Shown: in pieces, positions 8,800-16,641 of the stretch
Layout of the letters: every line of letters begins with the position of its first letter
Position numbering within the stretch: the stretch's first letter is position 1
Assembly: GCA_001768325.1 (NCBI GenBank)
Contig: MENQ01000001.1
Location: 124,001-188,000 of the forward strand
DNA: 64,000 nucleotides
From: Bacteroidetes bacterium GWC2_46_850
GTDB lineage: Bacteria > Bacteroidota > Bacteroidia > Bacteroidales > Dysgonomonadaceae
Reading direction: 5' to 3'
Made by a program: the position numbers and the translations under genes
Notes under the pieces: generated by a model
What the model was told of the DNA's origin: nothing
What the model saw: the letters and a program-made list of their open reading frames with translations, nothing else
The model's database searches: none

Positions 8800-10356
8800 A
8801 TGCATTATATGAGAACGATAACGATAAGATTTTTCGCAACCCTTGCTCTACTCCTGATTGTTGGTAGTTGCAGCGATTTTACGGATATCACGCCCAAAGG
8901 GCAGAGCATTCTCAATAAGGTGGAGGAGTTGGAGTTGTTGCTCAACGACGAGTATGGGCAATTACAGAGTTGGGAACCCATGTATCTGGTGAATGATAAT
9001 ATCCCGCCGCAAAATATACTCGATCTGATTTCACGACATGAGAATGGGATTCCCAGTGTGGAGTCGGTATTGCTTACCTGGGACGAGACGGTAGACCGCA
9101 CCCATATATCCCAAGATCCGCAGCAATATCTTTACGGTGCTTTTTACGGGATCATTGGCCGAATTGCCAACCCGATCATAGCCAATGTGGACAAGGCTTC
9201 GGGTAGCGAGTCGAAAGCCGCCCAAATCAAGGCCGAAGCGTATGTGCTGAGAGCTTATTTTCATTATCTGGCCGTTAACTTCTTCTCGAAGGCTTACAAT
9301 CCTGCCACAGCCGCTACCGACGGTGGCGTTCCATACATGTTAGAGGACTTTGATATCATAAACGAGCTTGCCACCAAGAGTACCGTAGAGGAGGTATATG
9401 AATTTATCCTGGATGATCTGGAAGCGGCCTTCGCGTTGGACGCGCTGCCCGAAAATCCCGCGAAAATGCGCGTAGGGAAAGCCTTCGCCTATGCCGTGAA
9501 AGCAAAGGTGCTGATGGCCATGCGTGACTACGCCGATGCGGATCTGGCGGCTACCGCTTCTCTGGAGATCAACGATAAGCTGCTGGACCATCGCACCGAC
9601 CGGTTGGCTATTCCGATGCCTCCTTTTGATATCCCATTTTTCAATCGGCCTAAGTTCAACGACGAAGAACTATTCTATCACATGTCGTCGTTTACCATGC
9701 GATACATATTTTCTCCCGAGCTGTTGGCCAGTTTCGACCCCCAGGATATACTGCTGAAATATGGCGAGCTGGAAAATAATGTGGCCACCTATCTCACCGG
9801 AGGCGTCCTGATGAATCAAGGGGGTAACACCACTTCCCTTGCCGGGGTCCAAACCTGGTTCCACTATGTTATGGCAGGCGACTACAAGATACACTACAGC
9901 ATCAACAGCCTGACCACTGTGGATATGTACCTGACCCGTGCGGAGTGTTTGCTACGCAATGGCAATATTCCGGCTGCAATGGCTATCCTGGAAAAACTGC
10001 GTGAACGCCGCATCGATCCGAATGCGTACACGCCTATGCCGGTTGGTACCAAAGCCGATGCGATTGCAGCGTTAAAACAAGTCTCCCGGTGTGAGAACTT
10101 TGCCACCTCCAAGAACTTTATCAACATGAAGCGTTGGAATGCTACCGAAGCCGAGTGGCAAACCACCCTTACAAAAACCCTCACGCTGGCACCGCAGGGA
10201 TTTATGCCCCTTGGTGGCAATCCCATGAACGGGTGGACACCCATTCCCCCCGTCGTCACGAAGAGTTACACGCTGCGTCCTGAATCGCCGCTGTGGATAT
10301 TCCCATTCCCGCAGGCAGCCATCAATTATAATCCAAATTTGACACAAAATTACTGA
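8800..10356 (+). CDS. SusD/RagB-like outer-membrane lipoprotein
   Basis: A 518-residue lipoprotein with signal sequence and lipobox ending VGSC, so it should be anchored on the outer membrane as the lid of the SusC partner upstream. SusD-like helical repeats are recognisable: IKAEAYVLRAYFHYLAVNFF near residue 145 and VDMYLTRAECLLRNGNIPA near residue 375. The C-terminus WIFPFPQAAINYNPNLTQNY is typical of the family. Met4 (8809) may be the real start. The ligand cannot be read from the sequence. Confidence 0.92.
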   Translation: MHYMRTITIRFFATLALLLIVGSCSDFTDITPKGQSILNKVEELELLLNDEYGQLQSWEPMYLVNDNIPPQNILDLISRHENGIPSVESVLLTWDETVDRTHISQDPQQYLYGAFYGIIGRIANPIIANVDKASGSESKAAQIKAEAYVLRAYFHYLAVNFFSKAYNPATAATDGGVPYMLEDFDIINELATKSTVEEVYEFILDDLEAAFALDALPENPAKMRVGKAFAYAVKAKVLMAMRDYADADLAATASLEINDKLLDHRTDRLAIPMPPFDIPFFNRPKFNDEELFYHMSSFTMRYIFSPELLASFDPQDILLKYGELENNVATYLTGGVLMNQGGNTTSLAGVQTWFHYVMAGDYKIHYSINSLTTVDMYLTRAECLLRNGNIPAAMAILEKLRERRIDPNAYTPMPVGTKADAIAALKQVSRCENFATSKNFINMKRWNATEAEWQTTLTKTLTLAPQGFMPLGGNPMNGWTPIPPVVTKSYTLRPESPLWIFPFPQAAINYNPNLTQNY

Positions 10357-10389
10357 CTCAGTAGATTCAAAACTAAAAAAAATAAGAAT

Positions 10390-11541
10390 ATGATGAAAAA
10401 AAATGTATTTCTGTACCTTTATTGTTTGTTGGTAATAAGCAGTTGTACCAACGTAAACAATCAGTCATTCACGCTGAAAGGTAAAATAGGAGACTGGAAC
10501 GATCCGGCCACGATTTATTTGAGTTATTGGAACGAAGGTAGCGAATACAAGGATTCAACCTTACTCCGGAACGGTAGTTTTTCCTTTACCGGAAGTGTCG
10601 GTGAGCCGGCTCCCGCCCGTTTGATTTTTGATTATTCGGGTGAAGGCATGATACCTGCCGCACAATCGGGGCATATCCTGTACTTGTATCTGGAAAATGG
10701 AACAGTAAAACTAAATTCGCCTGACTCGTTGCAAAACAGTCTGTTTGTTGATTCTCCCATTAACGATGAGCACCTGAGTTATCTTGATTACATCGGTGGC
10801 CAAATTCAGGATCTGGCTGCCCGAATGAATCAAAAGGTGATGCTAGCAACACCCGAGCAACTCAACGATACGACCTTCATGGCACAATTGAACAGCGAGT
10901 ACAAGCAATTATTGGATGAGCGTACCCGGAAGCAACAGCAGTACGTGCGGGAACATCCCGATTCCTATTTCAGCGTGGTAGCCATTTCGGAGTCGGTTTC
11001 TTCTAAATTTAATGTCGACGAAATAGAGCCGTTATTTCTGTCGATCAATGAGAAATATCGTGAAACATATTCGGGAAAGGCTTTTGCTCAACGGATAGAA
11101 GCAGCGCGCACAATCGGGATTGGAAAAAAGGCTCCTGATTTTACACAAAACGACCCGGATGGTAATCCGGTCAGTTTATCCGATTTTTCGGGAAAATATC
11201 TGCTACTCGATTTCTGGGCTTCCTGGTGCGGTCCATGCAGACAGGAGAATCCCAATCTGGTGAAAGCTTACGCTGCCTACAAAGACAAGGGCTTTGAGAT
11301 TCTCGGTGTTTCGTTAGACAACCAAGACGGAAAAGAAGCTTGGCTCAATGCCATTAAAAAAGATGGACTGACCTGGACCCAGGTCTCCGACCTCAACTCC
11401 TGGAATAATGAGGTAGCCCGTTCTTATGGTGTCAGGGCAGTCCCCCAAAGCTATCTGATCGACCCCCAGGGAATCATTGTAGCACAGGATTTAAGAGGCG
11501 AAGCACTGGATGAGAAATTAGTGGAAATTTTCGGAGAGTAA
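10390..11541 (+). CDS. TlpA-like thioredoxin-fold lipoprotein with DUF4369-type N-terminus
   Basis: A 383-residue lipoprotein (lipobox near ISSC). The N-terminal half resembles the DUF4369 beta-domain often fused to Bacteroidota thiol-disulfide proteins (FTLKGKIGDWNDPATIYLSY). The C-terminal thioredoxin domain, from about residue 240, has the active site WCGPC with Cys280 and Cys283 and the cis-Pro region AVPQSYLID. It is expected to act as a periplasmic disulfide reductase or oxidase. It ends the sigma-FecR-SusC-SusD operon and is followed by a strong terminator. Such genes often follow SusCD pairs that are not clearly carbohydrate-specific, so peptide or thiol-bearing substrates are possible. 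Confidence 0.9.
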   Translation: MMKKNVFLYLYCLLVISSCTNVNNQSFTLKGKIGDWNDPATIYLSYWNEGSEYKDSTLLRNGSFSFTGSVGEPAPARLIFDYSGEGMIPAAQSGHILYLYLENGTVKLNSPDSLQNSLFVDSPINDEHLSYLDYIGGQIQDLAARMNQKVMLATPEQLNDTTFMAQLNSEYKQLLDERTRKQQQYVREHPDSYFSVVAISESVSSKFNVDEIEPLFLSINEKYRETYSGKAFAQRIEAARTIGIGKKAPDFTQNDPDGNPVSLSDFSGKYLLLDFWASWCGPCRQENPNLVKAYAAYKDKGFEILGVSLDNQDGKEAWLNAIKKDGLTWTQVSDLNSWNNEVARSYGVRAVPQSYLIDPQGIIVAQDLRGEALDEKLVEIFGE

Positions 11542-11570
11542 ATTTGTAATACCGAAAAAGAATTAGGGAA

Positions 11571-11605
11571 AGAGGTTGTTCTTAATTGAGCAGTCTCTTT
11601 TTTTT
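11571..11605 (+). terminator. Rho-independent terminator after the TlpA-like gene
   Basis: AGAGGTTGTTC and GAGCAGTCTCT pair over 11 bp (three G-T pairs) around a 6-base loop and are followed by seven T residues. It closes the operon that begins with the sigma factor. Confidence 0.85.
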
Positions 11606-11922
11606 ATCTATTTGATGAATTTTATTTTTACTGTTAGCTATCCTAATTAATTGTGAGAAACCCAAAAATACCAGGGAGATCGCTGAAAATTTTATGATGC
11701 AAATAAATACCCATTGAATTTTGATACCAATAAATTTATTCCAAAAATGTATATTGAAAAATAAGAGAAATAGCAATATGAGATTTTTTCCCTTTCATCA
11801 GTTTTCAAACCGGTCAAACATAAGCATATAAATGGGTTAGGAGGTAAAACTAAATATAAAAATTCCAACATCCTAAAAGGCAAAAAAAAGAAGCGAGTAA
11901 TCATATCGCTTCTTCCTTTTCA
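11606..11922. other. AT-rich intergenic stretch at the left boundary of the island
   Basis: About 317 bases without a supportable gene. Short minus-strand frames here are low-complexity and lack recognisable domains. Before the island inserted, this sequence would have lain directly downstream of the tRNA-Leu gene. Confidence 0.5.
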
Positions 11923-11936
11923 GTACCCAGAGCCGG
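11923..11936. repeat. attL core, copy of the tRNA-Leu 3' end
   Basis: GTACCCAGAGCCGG is identical to the sequence covering the acceptor and T-arm end of tRNA-Leu at 28641-28654. The matching end of an otherwise absent tRNA is the usual scar of integration by a tRNA-targeting tyrosine recombinase. Confidence 0.8.
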
Positions 11937-12060
11937 TTTTGACAAGCCCAAAATAAGGAAAACATATAAGATTGAAAAAGAACGATAATTATTTGATATA
12001 TAGAGATTAATGATTGAATATGCTTGATTATGTTTGGATGCTATTTGGGTACTTTTCCAA

Positions 12061-12085
12061 AAATGCGGACAAATTGCGGACACGG
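12061..12085. repeat. Left copy of 25-bp terminal direct repeat
   Basis: Identical to 28560-28584. Each copy contains two TGCGGACA units 11 bp apart. It lies 125 bases inside the attL core and just upstream of the integrase promoter, so integrase arm-binding is the likely role. Confidence 0.75.
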
Positions 12086-12112
12086 AGATCCTGTTTTTTC
12101 GAGGAATAATCT

Positions 12113-12120
12113 TACCTTTG
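12113..12120 (+). promoter_or_regulatory. -7 promoter box of the integrase gene
   Basis: TACCTTTG matches the consensus. It places the transcript start near 12127, so upstream in-frame start codons at 12024 and 12060 would not be transcribed from here. Confidence 0.55.
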
Positions 12121-12137
12121 AAGAAATGTTTTTTGCT

Positions 12138-13541
12138 ATGGCTCAGACGAATTATTATTTAGGTAAAGCGGTTAATAGTGCAGGAGAATCGGAAATAAAC
12201 TTCCGACTATACGTGTCTCGGGATATTCGTATTCGGGCAGCTTCCGGCATTTGGGTTGACCGCAAGCGTTGGGGAAAGAAAAATGACATCAATATTCCTT
12301 TAATACAGGGAGAAGATAGAGAGCTGTTACTTGAAAAACGCTCTAAACTCAAAGCTCTGACGGATTACCTCGAAAATATAATAAACACAAGCGAGGACAA
12401 GAATACAATAGATAGACCCTACATTGAAAAAGAAATAAAGAAGTTTCATAAACCAACACGAAAAAACGTTGCTCCCAGAGAAGAATCCTTCTTTGATGTG
12501 ATGGGAAAATATCTTTCCACTCACAAATTATCCGTAGCACGCCAAAAGAATTTCAAAGTAATAATGCGAAGTTTACGCCGTTTTGAGTTATTCAAGAAAA
12601 AAGAAGGACATAGAGGATTTAAGATGTCATTCGTCAACTTATCAGTAGATATGTTACACCAGATTGAGGACTTTCTTGGTAACGAAAAAGATGCGTTCCT
12701 GAAATACCCTGATATTTACGAAGAGATTCCATATTCGACTAAAGTAGCGGTTAAAACACCAAAAAGAAAACGTCCACCTCGGCTGGATGAGAACGGTAAT
12801 GAAATTCCCAAAGGTATGCCTAAGCCTCGTGGACAAAATTCTGTTGCAGACATGATGCTCCGCTTCCGCAGTTTCATTATTTGGGCGAACGATAACGGGT
12901 ATACATCCAATAATCCGTTCAAACATTTTACTATCGGAGAAATCGTTTACGGGACACCCATATATATTACTAATAGGGAGCGGAACAGGCTTTTGGAAAC
13001 TGATTTGTCCGATAACAAAGAATTGGAAACCCAGCGTGATATTTTTGTTTTTCAATGTTTAATAGGTTGTCGGGTCAGTGATTTGTATAAAATGACTTAT
13101 AAAAGTATTATCGATGGCGCTATTGAATATATTCCAAGAAAAACAAAAGAAGACAGGGCGATAACAGTTCGTGTACCGTTAAATGATACAGCCAAACGAC
13201 TAATAACCAAGTATCAGGATTATGAAAGAGGAAGTCTTTTTCCATTCAATACGGAGCAGGACTATAATCGCAAAATAAAAGAAGCCTTTAAGAGAGCCGG
13301 ACTTGACCGTATGGTTACGGTTCTTGACCAACAAACCCGTGAGGAAATTCAAAAACCTTTATACGAGGTGGCTTCCTCTCACATGGCGAGACGCAGTTTC
13401 ATTGGGAATATCTATAAAAAAGTCAAAGACCCGAACCTGGTAGGAGCTTTAAGTGGCCATAAAGAGGGTAGTAAAGTTTTTGCACGATACCGGACGATTG
13501 ACGACGACATGAAAAAAGAATTAATAGGGATGTTGGAATAA
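12138..13541 (+). CDS. Tyrosine recombinase (site-specific integrase)
   Basis: It integrates and excises the island at the tRNA-Leu gene. Numbered from Met at 12138 (467 residues), the catalytic set is Arg312 (GCRVSD), His415 and Arg418 (HMARRS), His441 (SGHKEG) and the nucleophile Tyr451 (FARYRT). The N-terminal part has the SAM-like arm and core-binding region (FFDVMGKYLSTHKLSVARQ). An open frame extends back to 12024, but that extension contains the 25-bp repeat and the promoter, so 12138 (or 12126) is preferred. It sits next to attL, as expected for the integrase of such an element. Confidence 0.93.
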   Translation: MAQTNYYLGKAVNSAGESEINFRLYVSRDIRIRAASGIWVDRKRWGKKNDINIPLIQGEDRELLLEKRSKLKALTDYLENIINTSEDKNTIDRPYIEKEIKKFHKPTRKNVAPREESFFDVMGKYLSTHKLSVARQKNFKVIMRSLRRFELFKKKEGHRGFKMSFVNLSVDMLHQIEDFLGNEKDAFLKYPDIYEEIPYSTKVAVKTPKRKRPPRLDENGNEIPKGMPKPRGQNSVADMMLRFRSFIIWANDNGYTSNNPFKHFTIGEIVYGTPIYITNRERNRLLETDLSDNKELETQRDIFVFQCLIGCRVSDLYKMTYKSIIDGAIEYIPRKTKEDRAITVRVPLNDTAKRLITKYQDYERGSLFPFNTEQDYNRKIKEAFKRAGLDRMVTVLDQQTREEIQKPLYEVASSHMARRSFIGNIYKKVKDPNLVGALSGHKEGSKVFARYRTIDDDMKKELIGMLE

Positions 13542-13546
13542 ATAAG

Positions 13547-13719
13547 TACATTTGTAGAATATAGGATGCGCCTCGGGCAAGTTCAACAAGTCAGTTGTTT
13601 TCTACGCTCGACATAGTCAAAACTCGTTTTGCCTCTGTGCTCGCTTATCGAAAACATTCAAGCGAGCTTGCCTTTCCTCTCGGCTTTCACTATATTTGTG
13701 TTAAACTTCAGGGCATAAT
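13547..13719 (+). promoter_or_regulatory. Leader with two -7 boxes and a hairpin ahead of the AlbA-domain gene
   Basis: TACATTTG (13547-13554) and TATATTTG (13691-13698) both fit the -7 consensus. Between them is a stretch rich in GCTCG/CGAGC with a perfect 8-bp stem (GCTCGCTT at 13639, AAGCGAGC at 13660). The second box lies 21 bases before the next start codon and is the likely promoter. The first could drive a short untranslated RNA or a longer leader. No coding frame is supported here. Confidence 0.5.
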
Positions 13720-15366
13720 ATGATTACAAAAGATGAAATAAAGGTACTATTGAAAGATATTGAAAACGAACGTGTAGAAAGAACAATATCAACAAAAGAT
13801 ACCGATAAATTTGCAAGGGCTGTTTGTGCCTTTGCAAATGACCTGCCTAACAAACGACTTCCGGGTTATCTCATTATCGGAGCCTACGATGACGGTTCAT
13901 TGAACGGGTTAAAGGTGACGGATGAGCTGTTAAGAAATTTGGCCGGATTACGTTCTGATGGAAACATATTACCTCAACCGGCATTAATGGTCGAAAAGTT
14001 TTCATTTCCTGATGGCGATATCGCCGTTGTCGAAGTAAAACCGAGCAAGAGTACTCCCGTGAAATATAAAGGAACGGTGTATATCCGTATCGGACCGAGG
14101 CGGGGGGAAGCAAATGACGAAGAATTAAGAATTCTTCGTGAAAAAAGCGAAGTAAAATCACAAACATTCGATACTACTCCGTGTTTGCATACCACCATTG
14201 ATGATTTGGATCTGGATCTATTCAAATCTGGATATCTACCCAAAATGGTAAGCGCTAACATATTAAAAGGAGATAAACGGGAGATTAAGCAACAATTGGC
14301 ATCCTTAAAGTTGTTTGATCCGGCACAAGACTGCCCGACTGTTGCCGGCATCCTACTCATTGGAAAAGATCCCTCGCATATTCTTTTTGGTGCGTATATA
14401 CAGTATGTCGAATTTGCCGGAAAAAGTATAACCTCTAAAGTGATAAATGAAAGACAGTTTTCGGGAAACCTTATCACGATATTAAAGGAGATAGACTACT
14501 TCATCAAATATACAATTCAGAAGCAACGTCCGGTATTTGTTACGGTTTTACGGGAAGAAATGAAAATCAATTATCCGTATGAAGCAATAAGAGAGTTGGC
14601 TATGAATCTCATCATGCACCGTACGTATGAGACGAATGCTCCGGCCCGATTTTATGAATATTCCGACCGGATTGTGATGGATAATCCGGGTGGACTTTAT
14701 GGTAAAGTACAACCGGAAAATTTCCCGCATGTAAATGATTATCGCAATCCTGTTATTGCTGAAGCAATGAAAGTTCTTGGATATGTAAACCGTTTCAACA
14801 GGGGAATTAGTATGGTACAAGAACAGCTTGAAGCAAACAAAAACGGCTTGGCTCTATTTGATTTTAAAGATATTACCACATTCAAGGTAACTGTGATGAG
14901 TGCCGATCCTAAATCGGAAGGAGCAGAAAGTGGTGCAGATGAAGCAAAAAGTGGTGCAGAAAATGGTGCAGATGGTATAGAAAGTGGTACAGATAATAGG
15001 CATGAACGTGTCGGAAATGTGTCGGAGAAGCGTCGGAGAAATGTCGGAGAAGACAATGAAGCAGAAAAGAGTATGGGTGAAGCAATAAATGAAGCAGAAA
15101 AGATTGACTCTGATACAGAAAATGATACAGATGATACAGATCGTGATACAGATCGTGATACAGAAAATGATACAGAAAAATTAACTTTACGAGAAACTAA
15201 AATTCTTTTCTTAATAAAGAAAGATAATTTTGTATCACGGAAAATAATAGCTCAAAATTTGGGAATAAGTACAGCTACAGTTGCTCGGGATATTGATTCG
15301 CTTAAAAATAAAGGCATTATAGAACGAATTGGCGGGGATAGAGGTGGTTACTGGAAAATAAAGTAA
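13720..15366 (+). CDS. AlbA/Schlafen-type putative ATP-binding protein with C-terminal winged helix
   Basis: This 548-residue protein begins with an AlbA_2 (Schlafen-like) domain at about 10-140 (FARAVCAFANDLPNKRLPGYLIIG, then GTVYIRIGPRRGEAN). It continues with a GHKL-ATPase-like region (YPYEAIRELAMNLIMHRTYE, RIVMDNPGGLYG). A highly charged low-complexity linker at about 390-490 separates this from a C-terminal winged helix (LGISTATVARDIDSLKNKGII). Proteins of this layout are common on mobile elements and are presumed transcriptional regulators. Some Schlafen-domain proteins take part in phage defence, but nothing here shows that. The linker is encoded by a DNA repeat. Confidence 0.85.
   Translation: MITKDEIKVLLKDIENERVERTISTKDTDKFARAVCAFANDLPNKRLPGYLIIGAYDDGSLNGLKVTDELLRNLAGLRSDGNILPQPALMVEKFSFPDGDIAVVEVKPSKSTPVKYKGTVYIRIGPRRGEANDEELRILREKSEVKSQTFDTTPCLHTTIDDLDLDLFKSGYLPKMVSANILKGDKREIKQQLASLKLFDPAQDCPTVAGILLIGKDPSHILFGAYIQYVEFAGKSITSKVINERQFSGNLITILKEIDYFIKYTIQKQRPVFVTVLREEMKINYPYEAIRELAMNLIMHRTYETNAPARFYEYSDRIVMDNPGGLYGKVQPENFPHVNDYRNPVIAEAMKVLGYVNRFNRGISMVQEQLEANKNGLALFDFKDITTFKVTVMSADPKSEGAESGADEAKSGAENGADGIESGTDNRHERVGNVSEKRRRNVGEDNEAEKSMGEAINEAEKIDSDTENDTDDTDRDTDRDTENDTEKLTLRETKILFLIKKDNFVSRKIIAQNLGISTATVARDIDSLKNKGIIERIGGDRGGYWKIK
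15112..15180 (+). repeat. Tandem GATACAGA repeat inside the AlbA-domain gene
   Basis: Six copies of GATACAGA start at 15112, 15124, 15133, 15145, 15157 and 15169, spaced 12, 9, 12, 12 and 12 bases. All keep the reading frame and encode Asp-Thr-(Glu/Asp) runs. Length variation would change only linker length. Confidence 0.8.
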
Positions 15367-15390
15367 TTATCATGTCTTTTTGGTATGATC

Positions 15391-15465
15391 TTGCTTAATC
15401 GGGAAAACGACGTGATTTGTAATTTATTGATATATAGATTGTTTTTGCTTAATTAGGAAAACGAC
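15391..15465 (+). repeat. Pair of 21-bp near-identical repeats upstream of the membrane protein gene
   Basis: The 21-bp units at 15391-15411 and 15445-15465 both start TTGCTTAAT and end GGAAAACGAC and agree at 19 of 21 positions, 54 bp apart. The second ends 6 bases before the next start codon. This could be a regulator-binding pair or a small duplication. Confidence 0.6.
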
Positions 15466-15471
15466 ATCAAC

Positions 15472-16185
15472 ATGGATTATCGTAAAATCAATAGCCATAT
15501 CATTCTACTACTGATCGTTTCTATTGCCGGTTTGGCAATAGCTATGGTTGGAAGATTGATTGTCCTTGAAAAAGGGTTTGATATAGGTACGGCAAATTTG
15601 ACCTTTGTGATAATCCTTGGCGTGTGCCTTATTGTATATCTCATTATTATGGCAACGTTAGCCCATGTTATTGTTCCGTGGATTATGAAAAAGTTGCCGA
15701 ATAAAAAGAGACCTGCAGTAGTCATCACAGATGATAATTTTTCCAATGAAGAAAAAAGAACACAAAAACCATCCATAGAAGATATAAGGAAAGATGCCGA
15801 AAAACGCCATATCGAAAAGCAAAACGAGGAAATCAACCTGTTCATTGAATATTCGCATGTATCGATGGCTCCCTATATAACGGACGACGAATTGTTAAGG
15901 CTCGACAAGTACATTGAGTATTATGCAAGAGAAGAGCCTTTACCCGATAATCTCATCCCGATCAAACCCAATAAGTTAAAAAATCCCGATATGTTTCATT
16001 TCGGTTGGAACATGGCGCACTATTTTGGCTACGACAAACAAGATGTAGTGCCTTGGCTACGAAAGGTCTTTCTGCAATTAAGGGATTTGGAGCCTTCCTA
16101 TATCAAAGGTAAGCTATATGATGGACAAACTCGAAAATATATCATACCCAATATTGATGATATCCCCAAGTATTTAGCTGAATAG
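15472..16185 (+). CDS. Membrane protein of unknown function, mobile-element type
   Basis: A 237-residue protein with two predicted membrane helices near the N-terminus (about 10-28, IILLLIVSIAGLAIAMVG, and 44-64, FVIILGVCLIVYLIIMA). A charged linker follows (KRTQKPSIEDIRKDAEKRHIEKQNEE), then a soluble C-terminal domain of about 120 residues (FHFGWNMAHYFGYDKQDVVPWLRKVF). I do not recognise a characterised family. The C-terminal segment should face the cytoplasm if both helices cross the membrane. It stands alone between the AlbA-domain gene and the replication genes and has its own terminator. Confidence 0.7.
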   Translation: MDYRKINSHIILLLIVSIAGLAIAMVGRLIVLEKGFDIGTANLTFVIILGVCLIVYLIIMATLAHVIVPWIMKKLPNKKRPAVVITDDNFSNEEKRTQKPSIEDIRKDAEKRHIEKQNEEINLFIEYSHVSMAPYITDDELLRLDKYIEYYAREEPLPDNLIPIKPNKLKNPDMFHFGWNMAHYFGYDKQDVVPWLRKVFLQLRDLEPSYIKGKLYDGQTRKYIIPNIDDIPKYLAE

Positions 16186-16218
16186 AGCAAGTAAAAGCAT
16201 TCATTTTCGGAGATAATG

Positions 16219-16273
16219 GAGAGATTTTCGAGAGATTTCAAGTGATTTGAATCTCTGAATTATCTCTCTTTTT
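16219..16273 (+). terminator. Terminator after the membrane protein gene
   Basis: GAGAGAT (16219) can pair with ATCTCTC (16262-16268), with a further imperfect stem inside (AGAGATTT / AAATCTCT), and five T residues follow. Confidence 0.65.
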
Positions 16274-16335
16274 ATTTGCCTCGGATTCAAAGGAATCCGC
16301 GAGTAAATTATTGTATAACTATAAAATTTCCGATT

Positions 16336-16641
16336 ATGAACTATCGTGATTTATTGAATTCCGGGGCGAATGTGAGTGTAACACTCAAACTGGAAGATCT
16401 ACGGGAAATCTTTAGAGAGATGGCGGGCAGTCTTAAGTCCGTACCCAAAGACCCACCACCCGAAGAGTTCCTAAGCCGTAAAGAGGTTTTGTCTATTCTT
16501 AAAATTGATTCTTCTACTTTGTGGAGTTGGGAGAAAACAGGTTACATCAAATCATTTCCATTTGGGGGACGAAAACGGTATAAATCTGTAGATGTGGAAG
16601 CAATACGCACCGGCAGGAAAGGAGTACGTCATGGAAAATAA
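16336..16641 (+). CDS. Excisionase-like helix-turn-helix protein
   Basis: A 101-residue protein whose C-terminal half is a MerR/excisionase-type winged helix (FLSRKEVLSILKIDSSTLWS, then GYIKSFPFGGRKRYKSVDVEA). Such proteins direct excision by bending DNA at att sites, or regulate element genes. The start at 16336 is preferred to an in-frame Met at 16276, because the extra 20 residues are not conserved-looking and directly abut the upstream terminator. Its 3' end overlaps the next gene by 11 bases, indicating translational coupling. Confidence 0.8.
   Translation: MNYRDLLNSGANVSVTLKLEDLREIFREMAGSLKSVPKDPPPEEFLSRKEVLSILKIDSSTLWSWEKTGYIKSFPFGGRKRYKSVDVEAIRTGRKGVRHGK

Noticed and set aside
11582-11904. 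Short minus-strand frames left of the island
   Set aside because: They are low-complexity, AT-rich and overlap a terminator, and show no domain or supportable start.
12024-12137. N-terminal extension of the integrase
   Set aside because: It translates the 25-bp terminal repeat and the promoter, and the protein from 12138 already has the full recombinase.
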